From Thermoplasmata archaeon (lineage in GTDB: Archaea > Thermoplasmatota > Thermoplasmata > Thermoplasmatales > Thermoplasmataceae): 7,727 bases of DNA. Position 1 is the first letter of the stretch, and every line of letters starts with the position of its first letter. A program made the position numbers and the translations under genes. The stretch spans positions 1 to 7,727 of the forward strand of contig JAJZZQ010000057.1 of NCBI GenBank assembly GCA_021797525.1, written 5' to 3'. Of this stretch, positions 1 through 6,497 are shown piece by piece. The notes beneath the pieces were generated by a model that was not told the DNA's origin, made no database searches, and saw only the letters and a list, made by a program, of their open reading frames with translations.

Positions 1-529
1 CCTCGGGGTTTATCTCTATGCCAACTGAATTTCTTCCCATCCTCATTGCCTCGATCAATGTTGTTCCTGATCCGCAGAACGGATCAAGGATCCAGTCAGA
101 TGTCCTGGTATACCTCATCATCAGCTGATGTGGAATCTGCGGGACAAAATTTCCCCAGTACCATCCCTTGTGACCTGCCTCCCGGTCACGCTTCCCAAGA
201 ATCCAGAGGCTGTCTGTTCTGATCTCGTCGTAGGCCTTCCACAGATTTATGTTGAACTCCAGTGAACTGGCACTTCCGGAACTGCCAATGTCTCTTATGA
301 CGGATCTTACGTAATAATGTGCCCGGTCGATCCCCCTGGAACCAAGAATCCTGTGCATATGGTCAAGAATGACCGACTTCAGCGGCTCCGGAATATCGTC
401 AGCAAGCAGGACGGCATTAGCGGTTTCTTCCTTGATCTTATTGAGATCACCTTCTGCAAGAAGGTTTTCACAGAGAAAATGCAGTCTTTTTAGAGGTTCT
501 GCAGCTATATTTTCAGAAGTTATGGACAT
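1..529 (-). CDS. DNA methyltransferase (N4-cytosine/N6-adenine type), 5' part, runs off the left edge
   Basis: The first 176 codons of a site-specific DNA methyltransferase that uses S-adenosylmethionine to methylate an exocyclic amino group of adenine or cytosine. The diagnostic feature is motif I, DPFCGSGT, at residues 149-156 (the AdoMet-binding loop), followed by a helix and the acidic strand end VGIEINPE at 169-176. Just before it, WYWGNFVPQIPHQL resembles the lead-in seen in relatives whose catalytic DPPY motif comes after motif I; DPPY is not in the visible part, so it should lie beyond the left edge. The N-terminal 140 residues are charged and mostly helical, with no motif I recognise. 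The start is ATG at 529-527, with a TATA-like TTTTATG about 26 nt upstream on this strand, fitting a leaderless transcript. Target base and sequence cannot be told, and no restriction endonuclease is visible nearby, so it may be an orphan enzyme or half of a system continuing to the left. Confidence 0.9.
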   Translation of the reverse strand, partial: MSITSENIAAEPLKRLHFLCENLLAEGDLNKIKEETANAVLLADDIPEPLKSVILDHMHRILGSRGIDRAHYYVRSVIRDIGSSGSASSLEFNINLWKAYDEIRTDSLWILGKRDREAGHKGWYWGNFVPQIPHQLMMRYTRTSDWILDPFCGSGTTLIEAMRMGRNSVGIEINPE

Positions 530-551
530 TTGAGGCTTGTAAGTTATTGAA

Positions 552-558
552 CATAAAA
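552..558 (-). promoter_or_regulatory. TATA-like box of the methyltransferase gene
   Basis: On the minus strand this reads TTTTATG, centred about 26 nt before the methyltransferase ATG at 529. That spacing would place transcription start at or near the A of the start codon, as in leaderless archaeal genes. No Shine-Dalgarno sequence precedes the ATG, which agrees with this. Based on position and composition only. Confidence 0.4.
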
Positions 559-677
559 TTTTAACATTTGCACATATGAAGAAATTTGCTTTCAGAATTT
601 TCCAGAATTGAGGGAGTGAAGATCAGGGGATCCTGCCTTCCAGCCCTGAGATACGTGACCAGGCACAACAGCTTCAG

Positions 678-995
678 TCAGAGCTCCACCATTATCTGGC
701 CGTTTTCCACCCTGGTTTTGTAGGAATGAAGTGGGCCGATATCTCCTGACCCCTCCGGCGGGCTGATCACGGAGCCGTCCTTTGGGTTGAAAACAGCAAA
801 GTGGTTGGGGCAAATGAGAGTATGATCATCCATGAAGCCTTCCGAGAGATCATAATCCTCGTGCGTGCAGTAACACGATGTTGCGTAATAGTTTGCTCCA
901 TCTCTTATAAGCAGTACCTCTCTTCCTTCTATGTTCGCCTTGAAAAGATCCCCGTCCTTCATGGCCCCTTCCTTGGCTACCTTATACCATGCCAT
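678..995 (-). CDS. Rieske [2Fe-2S] ferredoxin-like protein
   Basis: A small soluble Rieske-type iron-sulfur protein of about 105 residues. Numbering from the ATG at 995-993, the cluster motif is C-T-H, then 16 residues, then C-P-N-H, followed by F-x-V-F-x-P-x-x-G. These two Cys and two His ligands are the canonical Rieske set, and the length matches stand-alone Rieske ferredoxins that pass electrons to ring-hydroxylating oxygenases or other redox partners. No signal peptide or membrane segment is present, so it should be cytoplasmic, unlike the membrane-anchored Rieske protein of bc-type complexes. An in-frame ATG at 1004 would add MSF. I prefer 995 because the AT-rich box at 1021-1030 predicts transcription start near 1000 and because family members usually begin close to the W-x-K-V-A sequence. 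No oxygenase or reductase lies beside it, so its partner is unknown. It is transcribed in the same direction as the methyltransferase, 148 nt upstream of it, probably from its own promoter. Confidence 0.9.
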   Translation of the reverse strand: MAWYKVAKEGAMKDGDLFKANIEGREVLLIRDGANYYATSCYCTHEDYDLSEGFMDDHTLICPNHFAVFNPKDGSVISPPEGSGDIGPLHSYKTRVENGQIMVEL

Positions 996-1020
996 GAAGG
1001 ACACATTATGTGTTAAGGCA

Positions 1021-1030
1021 ATTATATTTT
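1021..1030 (-). promoter_or_regulatory. TATA-like box of the Rieske gene
   Basis: Minus-strand AAAATATAAT lies 17-26 nt upstream of the longer ATG (1004) and 26-35 nt upstream of the shorter one (995). With the usual archaeal spacing of about 25-27 nt from box centre to start site, the transcript would begin near 1000. This favours leaderless or near-leaderless use of the ATG at 995. Inference from spacing only. Confidence 0.45.
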
Positions 1031-1285
1031 ACTGTCCTCTTCCGGATATGCTTGTTTTGTATTTCCTAAATTCACGAACTGAAAGATGATGTTCAATATT
1101 AGTTGGACATTTCATGAAACATAAGCCACGCTGGGGCGCACCGAAGAAAAAAGTTAAAAAGTGACCCTGAAAAGTTGAGAAAGATCATAAATGGGAGAAA
1201 GCCTTAAACTAAGCTTTTTTACGTAATATGTTAAGACTATTTTTCAGATTACACATCACATCTCTGGCCCTCATTGGCATCTTAC

Positions 1286-1873
1286 TCATGATCTGATGGA
1301 GGTACAATCTATTAGAATTTTGCCCCCCAGTTCAAGGAATGATGCGTTCTCCGATCTGGAGAATACTGCAGTTGAATCCATGAGGACATATTCACCCTTC
1401 TCCGTGAGTTTTTTCATGACCCTGATGCTCTGATCCCATGGAAGGGATGAAAGCATCCTGGACAGTGAATCCGGGGACATGCTCTCGTCCATTATCCTGC
1501 AGAGATATGTCTTCCCGTACAGATAGTGCATGGACTTCATGGGCAGCGGCTGTATATTTCTCAATATCACATATGAGATTATGCGTTGCCACATGGTGGG
1601 ATATATCTCCTTCAGTACAGGTATGACTGTCCTCTCAGCTATTCCATACAACAGGGCAATGTTCCCGTATTCATAATCCGATCTTACCAGTCCAATGGAT
1701 CGAGGCTTCACTATGCCATCATGCGTTACAACCCCAAGATACCGGCCAGTGATCTTGTCTGCCCTTTTCTTCTCCCTATTCCATCTGCTGGTCATCTCGT
1801 AGGCATAGTATCTGTTCCCTGAAACACGAATCTCAACACCCTTTGTCTTGTATTTTTTAACCCATCCGGCAGA
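1286..1873 (-). pseudogene. Broken IS4/IS1634-type transposase remnant
   Basis: An open stretch on the minus strand resembles the N-terminal third of an archaeal DDE transposase of the IS4/IS1634 group. Recognisable parts are NRYYAYEMTSRWN followed by K-K-R-A-D-K-I-T-G-R-Y-L-G near the N-terminus, and YVLMDSTAVFSRSENASFLELG near the end, where D of LMDST is the expected first catalytic Asp. Both ends are damaged. Upstream, recognisable coding runs in frame through V-K-K-Y-K-T-K-G-V-E-I-R back to a stop at 1876-1874, with no ATG, GTG or TTG start. The first ATG (1795) lies inside conserved sequence. Downstream, similarity stops abruptly after ELG (about 1325) and 12 unrelated residues lead to a stop at 1288. 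The second Asp and Glu of the DDE triad are absent, so the product cannot be active. No terminal inverted repeats or target duplications could be identified. The exact IS family is uncertain. Confidence 0.75.
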
Positions 1874-2198
1874 TCAGTTATATCACATACCATGTGCAAT
1901 ATTTATGAAGATCTTTGGCAATATGACATAGATGCCATCCAAGAGGCACTAAATGCGTCCCATATTGCAAATTAATCGTGGAGTTAAGGATTAAGCCATT
2001 ATATGCCGCCAGTGATGAAAAGATATCAAGGGGCTAAACAGAAAGATCACACGAGATAATAGTAATCTATACCAACTACACCATAAACAGTTTTGTGTAT
2101 CGTTTCAGACTCCCTATTTTCAGCATTTTGTAACTCAGCCAACGATTGTAGCACAACGAAACTTATTTGGTAACAAGTATTAATATATCAATATAAAC
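1874..2198. other. AT-rich intergenic region upstream of the regulator operon
   Basis: No convincing gene or RNA is visible in these 325 nt; stops are frequent in all frames. It may hold decayed flank of the transposase remnant, but I could not recognise an IS end. The last 40 nt become strongly AT-rich and contain the likely promoter of the gene starting at 2199 or 2232. Confidence 0.5.
2180..2188 (+). promoter_or_regulatory. TATA-like box upstream of the regulator gene
   Basis: TTAATATAT is the best TATA-like element before the gene. Standard spacing would place the transcription start near 2210, after the ATG at 2199 and before the in-frame ATG at 2232. It therefore bears on the start choice of the gene. 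A second AT-rich run, ATATAAAC, follows at 2191-2198 and gives the same conclusion. Confidence 0.4.
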
Positions 2199-2864
2199 AT
2201 GACACTTAATATTATTGGCGAGCGATATAGAATGAGAGTTAATTTCACTGATTGCAGTGTTAAGGGGCACAATGCGATTTTTCAGGGAAACAAGTGGTCA
2301 GTGATAAAAAATTATGAAGTAAAGGATAGAACTGGCATCCCATTCAGATCAGATATGGTTTTGCAGCATAAAGTCACTAACGAGACTATTTTGATTTTGA
2401 AGCTTGAGAAGAGCTTGAAGTTCAGACGTATCCAGATTTCCACTCTTGGTGTTATGAAAAGATCTCTTGATAATATTGACCTAGCTGTTGTTTCACCTTC
2501 AATTAGGAGAGACGAAAAACTTATAATTGACAGTCTTGGATGCATGCATCTCGAGAGGCTTGGAATTTCTGACTCTGATGGAAGCATAAAGTGGCTGTGC
2601 GGAGAGAACTCTAATGGCATCAGCAAAAGGAGGGACAGGACAGGAATGGTCAGGGAAATGATGCTTCTGATGAAAGACCACGGATGTAAGATTACTGAGG
2701 TTGTTTACAAATGCAACTTGAATTACGAAACTGCAACTAAAATTCTGGATGATCTCATAGCTAAAAATCTGGTTGCTATCTCTTCTGAAGGAGGAACTAA
2801 AAAATATCATATTACTGCACACGGCTATGAATTCGTGAAAAGGCTTTCTTCAATAGAATGGTAA
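2199..2864 (+). CDS. Winged-helix DNA-binding protein with an unrecognised N-terminal domain (probable regulator)
   Basis: A cytoplasmic protein of 221 residues (210 if it starts at the in-frame ATG at 2232). Residues 147-221 resemble the archaeal winged-helix family HTH_45: an opening helix (R-T-G-M-V-R-E-M-M-L-L-M), a recognition-type pair KITEVVYKCNLNYETATKIL, and a wing ending K-Y-H-I-T-A-H-G-Y-E-F-V-K-R-L. Such domains bind DNA as transcription regulators. Residues 10-146 form a mixed alpha/beta region with hydrophobic strands (E-T-I-L-I-L-K-L-E-K-S, I-D-L-A-V-V-S-P-S) that I do not recognise; it might be a ligand-sensing or a degenerate nuclease-like fold, but no catalytic motif is clear. 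The gene is 37 nt upstream of the membrane-protein gene on the same strand and probably leads an operon with it and the signal peptidase. The predicted transcription start near 2210 favours 2232 as the start. I infer, without direct evidence, that it controls this operon or the three secreted-protein genes downstream. Confidence 0.75.
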   Translation: MTLNIIGERYRMRVNFTDCSVKGHNAIFQGNKWSVIKNYEVKDRTGIPFRSDMVLQHKVTNETILILKLEKSLKFRRIQISTLGVMKRSLDNIDLAVVSPSIRRDEKLIIDSLGCMHLERLGISDSDGSIKWLCGENSNGISKRRDRTGMVREMMLLMKDHGCKITEVVYKCNLNYETATKILDDLIAKNLVAISSEGGTKKYHITAHGYEFVKRLSSIEW

Positions 2865-2892
2865 AAATGATACAGAATGTAAAAATCATAGA

Positions 2893-2898
2893 GGGAGG
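2893..2898 (+). promoter_or_regulatory. Shine-Dalgarno site of the membrane-protein gene
   Basis: GGGAGG sits 3 nt before the ATG at 2902. A ribosome site inside the 37-nt gap after the regulator gene indicates translation from a polycistronic mRNA, in contrast to the leaderless style of first genes in this window. Confidence 0.6.
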
Positions 2899-2901
2899 AT
2901 C

Positions 2902-3492
2902 ATGGGGCAATTTTTTCTTGTCCTAGTACCTATACTGATCGTATTCATATCCCTATCATCGGCTTGGATAATTAAAAGGAACATAAAACACGTCATAATG
3001 GATTTGGACCGTAAACTTGAGAATGTAAATTCGGTAAATGAGGCCATTTTTGCAAAGGAGCTTCTAAGGTTCTTTGCCCAGAGCAATGCAAGCCAGTCGG
3101 CGGTTGCCCTTTCAAATTCAATAAATGAACAGGAATGTGATACCTCAATTCATAGTCTGGTTTCCAATGCTTCAGGTGACGTAGAGAAACTTTATCTTAC
3201 CCTAAAGCAATCGCTTAATCCAAGATTGGAATTCTCAAAGGTTAGTTACATATCATCATTCATTCCAATAGTCATTCTGCTTTATGGGGTCATTCTTGCA
3301 ATTGCCACTTCGGCGACTTATGGCCTATCACTGGGGATCATGAGTTTGAGATATTTCCCAGTTTCTGTTGGAATTGTGATAGGTACTACATTGTTATTCA
3401 CTTCCGTCATAGTTTTCCTTGTTCTGGAATTTGTCAAACATACGGATATGATCAAAACCGCCATTCAACTGGATGATGCGCTTTCTCGGTGA
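2902..3492 (+). CDS. Three-helix membrane protein of unknown function
   Basis: A protein of 196 residues that I do not recognise. Hydrophobic segments lie at about 4-24, 117-139 and 154-175. K25-R26 directly follows the first segment, which by the positive-inside rule puts residues 25-112 in the cytoplasm. That region is polar and largely helical, with possible short coiled coil (34-58, including D-L-D-R-K-L-E-N and A-K-E-L-L-R-F-F) and a Ser/Asn-rich stretch at 61-92. The tail after the third helix is short and ends L-D-D-A-L-S-R. One Cys (C79) and no catalytic motif are seen. The ATG follows a GGGAGG ribosome site. The gene sits between the regulator (37 nt) and the signal peptidase (44 nt), so it may assist secretion, anchoring or assembly of the secreted proteins encoded downstream; that role is inferred from context only. 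Confidence 0.8.
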   Translation: MGQFFLVLVPILIVFISLSSAWIIKRNIKHVIMDLDRKLENVNSVNEAIFAKELLRFFAQSNASQSAVALSNSINEQECDTSIHSLVSNASGDVEKLYLTLKQSLNPRLEFSKVSYISSFIPIVILLYGVILAIATSATYGLSLGIMSLRYFPVSVGIVIGTTLLFTSVIVFLVLEFVKHTDMIKTAIQLDDALSR

Positions 3493-3536
3493 ATATGTGA
3501 AATAACTCTAGACTTGCTTGTTTGTGATACATATCT

Positions 3537-4367
3537 ATGATCAGAACGTTTTTATTATTTGCTTTCAATGTTCATTCTGTGCATAAAAAGAAGATAGTTG
3601 AAACCGCAACTGCATTGGCGATCATACTATTCGTAATCTCTCTTACGGCATATTCAGGGGTATTTCCCCCCATAAGCGTCGTTGCTTCAGAAAGCATGAC
3701 GCATTCAGACTACTGGACCTACGGCACAATGAATGTTGGCGATATAGTATTCGTGAAAAAAGTTGACAACGTTCCAGGCAGTGTTATAACATATGTAATC
3801 GGCAGAGAAATTGGATACTCTACATATGGGGAATTTGGTAACGTCATATTGTATAAAAATCCCAGTGGAACTACAATAATTCATCGGGCTATGTTTTATC
3901 TATCCTGGAAAAATTCTGAGCCTGTAGTTCAGGGGTATCAAAATCAAAGTTGGATGAAGGTGAACCAGTCCTACGTTTTGATCAAAGATGTTGGTTTTTC
4001 TCACAGAAACCTTGTTGTTTATCTGAAAAGTATGGTCAATGAAAGCGGTTTCATCACAGTAGGCGATTTCAACTTGGCTTACAGAGGTATATATAATTCT
4101 TCCTTGAACGCATACGAAGCTGCTGACCAGAACGTAGGGATAACAAATGCGCCTGTTGGGAAAAACAACATAGTTGGTGTAGCATTCTGGGATTTACCCT
4201 GGTTTGGCTTGATAAAGCTGAACATTCTCAAGTTATATGGGCAATGGCCGTACTCTAATGAGGTGGCTAAAAACTCATACGATTACCTCTTGGCAAGTAT
4301 TGTGATAATTGTGGCTCTTATATTTACACCATATAACAGAATATTCAGAGGGCGAAAAAAGTCATGA
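3537..4367 (+). CDS. Signal peptidase I, archaeal/ER (Sec11/SipW) type
   Basis: A membrane-bound serine protease of family S26B that removes Sec signal peptides outside the membrane. It has 276 residues. A membrane segment at about 20-42 is followed by the catalytic serine box S-E-S-M-T-H, with Ser53 as nucleophile. IIHRAMF places His116 where bacterial LepB-type enzymes have Lys, which marks the archaeal/ER class. ITVGDFN gives Asp177, matching the usual F-I-T-x-G-D-N-N box. A second hydrophobic helix lies at about 248-266 and the protein ends in a basic tail. It is longer than SipW and many archaeal signal peptidases, mainly because about 60 residues separate His116 and Asp177. The sequence GTGAT, complementary to the usual archaeal 16S tail, ends 8 nt before the ATG. 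It follows the membrane-protein gene by 44 nt and precedes three genes for AxA-cleaved secreted proteins. It could be the cell's general enzyme, but the context suggests a dedicated one, as SipW is for TasA. Confidence 0.9.
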   Translation: MIRTFLLFAFNVHSVHKKKIVETATALAIILFVISLTAYSGVFPPISVVASESMTHSDYWTYGTMNVGDIVFVKKVDNVPGSVITYVIGREIGYSTYGEFGNVILYKNPSGTTIIHRAMFYLSWKNSEPVVQGYQNQSWMKVNQSYVLIKDVGFSHRNLVVYLKSMVNESGFITVGDFNLAYRGIYNSSLNAYEAADQNVGITNAPVGKNNIVGVAFWDLPWFGLIKLNILKLYGQWPYSNEVAKNSYDYLLASIVIIVALIFTPYNRIFRGRKKS

Positions 4368-4430
4368 TGCTATGAAGAACCTGTATTTAAAAGATAATGA
4401 ATGCAAGTGATTCTAGAATCAATCGGACCA

Positions 4431-4456
4431 TGATGTATATTTTGGAATATATGATG
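4431..4456. repeat. Small palindrome flanked by TGATG direct repeats
   Basis: A perfect 6-bp inverted repeat (TATATT, TTGG loop, AATATA; 4436-4451) is bracketed exactly by TGATG at 4431-4435 and 4452-4456. It lies 64 nt after the signal peptidase stop codon. It could be a protein-binding site or part of the mRNA 3' end. Such short AT-rich palindromes also arise by chance. Confidence 0.4.
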
Positions 4457-4474
4457 TGACTGACAACACGGATT

Positions 4475-4502
4475 ATTCCTCATCGCATCATGAGAGAGGA
4501 AT
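4475..4502. repeat. Inverted repeat ATTCCTC/GAGGAAT
   Basis: Seven perfectly complementary bases at each end (4475-4481 and 4496-4502) surround a 14-nt centre that itself contains ATC...ATGA-type partial symmetry. No T-run follows, so it does not look like a terminator. Possible operator or mRNA 3' structure of the signal peptidase operon. Confidence 0.3.
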
Positions 4503-5292
4503 TTCCCACGTGAGATGCCTGTTCGATTTGATGGCTAAAATAACTGAAGATGGGCGATAAAGGGAAAATCCCGGAGAAGAAAAACAAGGATCATAAAGGC
4601 CTCATCATGCCCATTATGTTAATCGGCGAGAGCTAAGGTTCAAATAAAGGACTTTTATAGCGTGCCTCGCATTTGCTATACCGGGAATTTCTTTGGTTTG
4701 TAAATTACAGGTTCTTTCACTTATCACAAACATAGTGGGTTCCCCTGTGAGAAAGCCACTGATATCTGTATGGCGGCATACAGTTGGTTTGCTTAGCTAA
4801 ACAGCTTGGCAAAGAGGATTTTTTTCGATCCATATGCATCATACAGCAGATGAGATTTAGCTATGATGATCGCTGAGTATATTACCTCAAATTTGATTGA
4901 TTTTGCACAAATCCTAACCGGCGTTTACACTATTTCTTCATCTTGATAATACCCTGAGATCATTTCCATGATGCTCCTGTGGAAAATTAGTCAAATTTTT
5001 GAGATTTACGCCATAAACTCAAGCTGATCCATGGGATTAGGAAAGGATTCTGGTTGCAAAATATATCTTACTTTGAATTTATCGTAAACTGTAGTTGTGA
5101 TAGTGAACCTAAACTTTAATTCAGCTCTCGATGGTGCACAAATTAACAATGCTAAGCTCCGGGTTCGGATTCCATGGTGATAACATCCGAAGAAAAGGTG
5201 ACTTTCGGGACTACTATTTAATTCTAAAAGTTCTATGCTCAAAAATATACAAATAATATGTACTTAAGATTCATATTTTACATTCTTGCCAC

Positions 5293-5299
5293 TTTTATA
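5293..5299 (+). promoter_or_regulatory. TATA box of the secreted-protein operon
   Basis: TTTTATA, a good archaeal TATA match, predicts transcription start near 5322 and hence a leader of about 23 nt that just includes the GGAGG ribosome site at 5334-5338. An alternative AT-rich box (AAAAATATA near 5239-5247) would give a leader of about 75 nt. Confidence 0.45.
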
Positions 5300-5333
5300 C
5301 AGTATCAGATTACTTCCATGCCTAAAAGGCAAA

Positions 5334-5338
5334 GGAGG
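5334..5338 (+). promoter_or_regulatory. Shine-Dalgarno site that fixes the start of secreted protein 1
   Basis: GGAGG ends 6 nt before the ATG at 5345. It sets this ATG as the start rather than an in-frame ATG at 5258, which would add 29 residues ahead of an otherwise complete signal peptide and would start upstream of the likely TATA box. Confidence 0.8.
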
Positions 5339-5344
5339 AAAAAA

Positions 5345-5869
5345 ATGAATAGAAAAATGATGATAGTGTTGGTGGCTATCGTGGCAACTGTACTGCCAGC
5401 AGTGGCTGTGGCGGATGTCATGATAACAGGAAACGTAACAGTGAGTGGGTCGAATATCACTCCATATTACTTTACCACTGGACCAAATTATGCGGCAGCT
5501 AATGCAGCAGGTGTAATAAAGTGGACACCCTTATCAAGCGGCTCTTCCATGGGGACAGTTGATCTAGAAGGCGTAACTAACCAGAGTGTTTCCATGGTTA
5601 ATGTAGGCGAATTCGTATACACAGGAACTGCGTCAGGTACATTCTACTTCAACTTTACAGGTGATTTCCCATCTGGAGCATATGCAGTGTTTAGTTCTTC
5701 TGAAATCACACTCAGCGAACTGAGCTCGGCACATGAGGTTCCGCTATCGGGAACGTACAGTGCAGTTGCACCAGTGACAGGGGCTTCAACGTTTTACCTG
5801 AGCTTCTATCTCCCGCCTGGCACGTACAGTGGTGATTCTTTCACCATGACGGTGAGCTTCGTATCTTAA
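5345..5869 (+). CDS. Secreted beta-rich protein 1, candidate TasA/AbpA-like filament subunit
   Basis: A secreted protein of 174 residues. Residues 1-23 form a Sec signal peptide (basic MNRK, hydrophobic core to V16-L17, P18, then A21-V-A23) with likely cleavage before D24. The mature part begins D-V-M-I-T-G-N-V-T-V-S-G and is rich in Ser, Thr, Gly and alternating hydrophobic residues, typical of a beta-sandwich. Markers shared with the next gene are G-P-N-Y near 46-49, W-T-P (60-62) and MGTVDLEGVTNQSV (69-82); the C-terminal strand has FYLPPGTYSGDS. The mature chain has no Cys, no Arg and a single Lys (K59), and four N-glycosylation sequons (N30, N37, N79, N103). It is not a type IV prepilin, as the signal lacks the class III cleavage site. 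By architecture and adjacency to a SipW-type peptidase I infer a filament or surface-coat subunit. An unrelated secreted beta-protein is possible; no profile search was run. Confidence 0.85.
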   Translation: MNRKMMIVLVAIVATVLPAVAVADVMITGNVTVSGSNITPYYFTTGPNYAAANAAGVIKWTPLSSGSSMGTVDLEGVTNQSVSMVNVGEFVYTGTASGTFYFNFTGDFPSGAYAVFSSSEITLSELSSAHEVPLSGTYSAVAPVTGASTFYLSFYLPPGTYSGDSFTMTVSFVS

Positions 5870-5874
5870 ATGTT

Positions 5875-5896
5875 TCAGTGGTAGAAATACCACTGA
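5875..5896 (+). promoter_or_regulatory. Perfect 9-bp hairpin with GAAA loop between genes 1 and 2
   Basis: TCAGTGGTA (5875-5883), GAAA loop (5884-5887) and TACCACTGA (5888-5896) form a perfect stem starting 5 nt after the gene 1 stop. TAATTTTTAGGAGG follows, so a short T-run and then the gene 2 ribosome site come directly after the stem. In the mRNA it could act as a partial terminator, a 3' stability element for the gene 1 message, or a processing site, any of which would make more of protein 1 than of proteins 2 and 3. Confidence 0.8.
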
Positions 5897-5904
5897 TAAT
5901 TTTT

Positions 5905-5910
5905 AGGAGG
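5905..5910 (+). promoter_or_regulatory. Shine-Dalgarno site of secreted protein 2
   Basis: AGGAGG ends 5 nt before the ATG at 5916 and is free of the preceding hairpin, so gene 2 can be translated independently if the mRNA extends past or is cut at the hairpin. Confidence 0.75.
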
Positions 5911-5915
5911 TTAAT

Positions 5916-6497
5916 ATGAACAGAAAATTGAAACTTTTGCTGATTATTTCAATTGCAACCATTATTCCATCAGTAGCGGTTGCTGATGTAATGGTATCTG
6001 GAACCCTTACCATAAGCCAGACGATGGCGGTTCCTCCGGTGCATTTTGAGCCAGGAAGCAATTACAATACAGCAAATGAACTTGGATTGATAACCTGGAC
6101 ACCAAACTCTCCATCAGGCAGTATGGGTACAATTGACCTGGAAGGTTCTACAAATCAGACAGTTACTTTGGTTAACGTATTGGATCTGAACACCAGTGCT
6201 GAGTCTATTTTAGGGGCAACCATATACGTGAATATAACTTCAACAAATTTCCCGTCAGGCACGCTGTATCTTTCAAATGTCCCGCTGGATATTGAAATGG
6301 TATCTACAGGGACTTTTACGGGTATTAGCAGCGGGCAATTTGTTGACTCGCTATCTCTTGACTCAACCGGAAGCATACACTTCAGCGTTACCCCTGATAC
6401 AGCCCAGTATATCAGTTTTGAATTGCCCGCAGGATCCTATAGCGATAGCTCTCTGACTATTACAGTGCAGTATGTAGCAATGGGGGGACAGTCATGA
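5916..6497 (+). CDS. Secreted beta-rich protein 2, paralogue of protein 1
   Basis: A secreted protein of 193 residues and the closest relative of protein 1 in the window. The signal peptide has the same length and layout (MNRK, hydrophobic core, P18, AVA cleaved before D24). The mature protein opens D-V-M-V-S-G-T-L-T-I-S. Shared blocks are G-S-N-Y, ITWTP and GSMGTIDLEGSTNQTV, and a C-terminal SFELPAGSYSDSSLTITV. It is 19 residues longer than protein 1, with extra sequence in the middle and a short GGQS tail whose codons run into the next start. The mature chain has no Lys, Arg or Cys, several Asp/Glu, and three sequons (N-Q-T, N-T-S, N-I-T). The paralogues differ at many wobble positions, so the duplication is not recent. 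Likely a second subunit of the same surface structure; the exact role is unknown. Confidence 0.85.
   Translation: MNRKLKLLLIISIATIIPSVAVADVMVSGTLTISQTMAVPPVHFEPGSNYNTANELGLITWTPNSPSGSMGTIDLEGSTNQTVTLVNVLDLNTSAESILGATIYVNITSTNFPSGTLYLSNVPLDIEMVSTGTFTGISSGQFVDSLSLDSTGSIHFSVTPDTAQYISFELPAGSYSDSSLTITVQYVAMGGQS

Larger units (their letters stand above)
4368..5290. other. Long non-coding gap between the signal peptidase and the secreted-protein genes
   Basis: About 920 nt with no gene I can support. Open frames here are short, lack credible ribosome sites and look compositionally random. Visible structure consists of two inverted repeats soon after the signal peptidase (4431-4456 and 4475-4502) and AT-rich sequence near 5240-5260 leading to the promoter of the secreted-protein genes. 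I saw no tRNA, CRISPR repeat or clear IS fragment. It may be decayed genes, an untranslated regulatory region or an old insertion scar. Confidence 0.5.

Noticed and set aside
678..1004. Rieske subunit of a cytochrome bc-type complex
   Set aside because: It has no membrane anchor or twin-arginine signal, is only about 105 residues long, and has no cytochrome b gene nearby.
1029..1115. 28-codon frame on the minus strand upstream of the Rieske gene
   Set aside because: Too short, without a ribosome site, and its end overlaps the Rieske gene's TATA-like box.
4417..4560. Open stretch on the plus strand after the signal peptidase (reads ...GIYDVTDNTDYSSSHHERG...)
   Set aside because: It has no start codon before the stop and no recognisable family; possibly a gene scrap but unsupported.
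4863..4956. Possible C/D-box guide RNA (ATGATGA with later CTGA)
   Set aside because: The boxes are badly spaced (first CTGA only 3 nt after the C box, next about 80 nt away) and no terminal stem is seen.
5155..5185. tRNA-like T-arm (GGGTTCGGATTCC)
   Set aside because: The stem does not pair properly, the conserved A and C of the loop are missing, and no acceptor, D or anticodon arm can be built around it.
5006..5242. 78-codon open frame on the minus strand upstream of the secreted-protein genes
   Set aside because: It needs a TTG start, has no ribosome site or well-placed promoter, and its protein shows no recognisable domain or natural composition.
5258..5344. 29-residue N-terminal extension of secreted protein 1
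   Set aside because: The ATG at 5345 has a strong GGAGG site and gives a signal peptide that matches the two paralogues exactly; the likely TATA box lies downstream of 5258.
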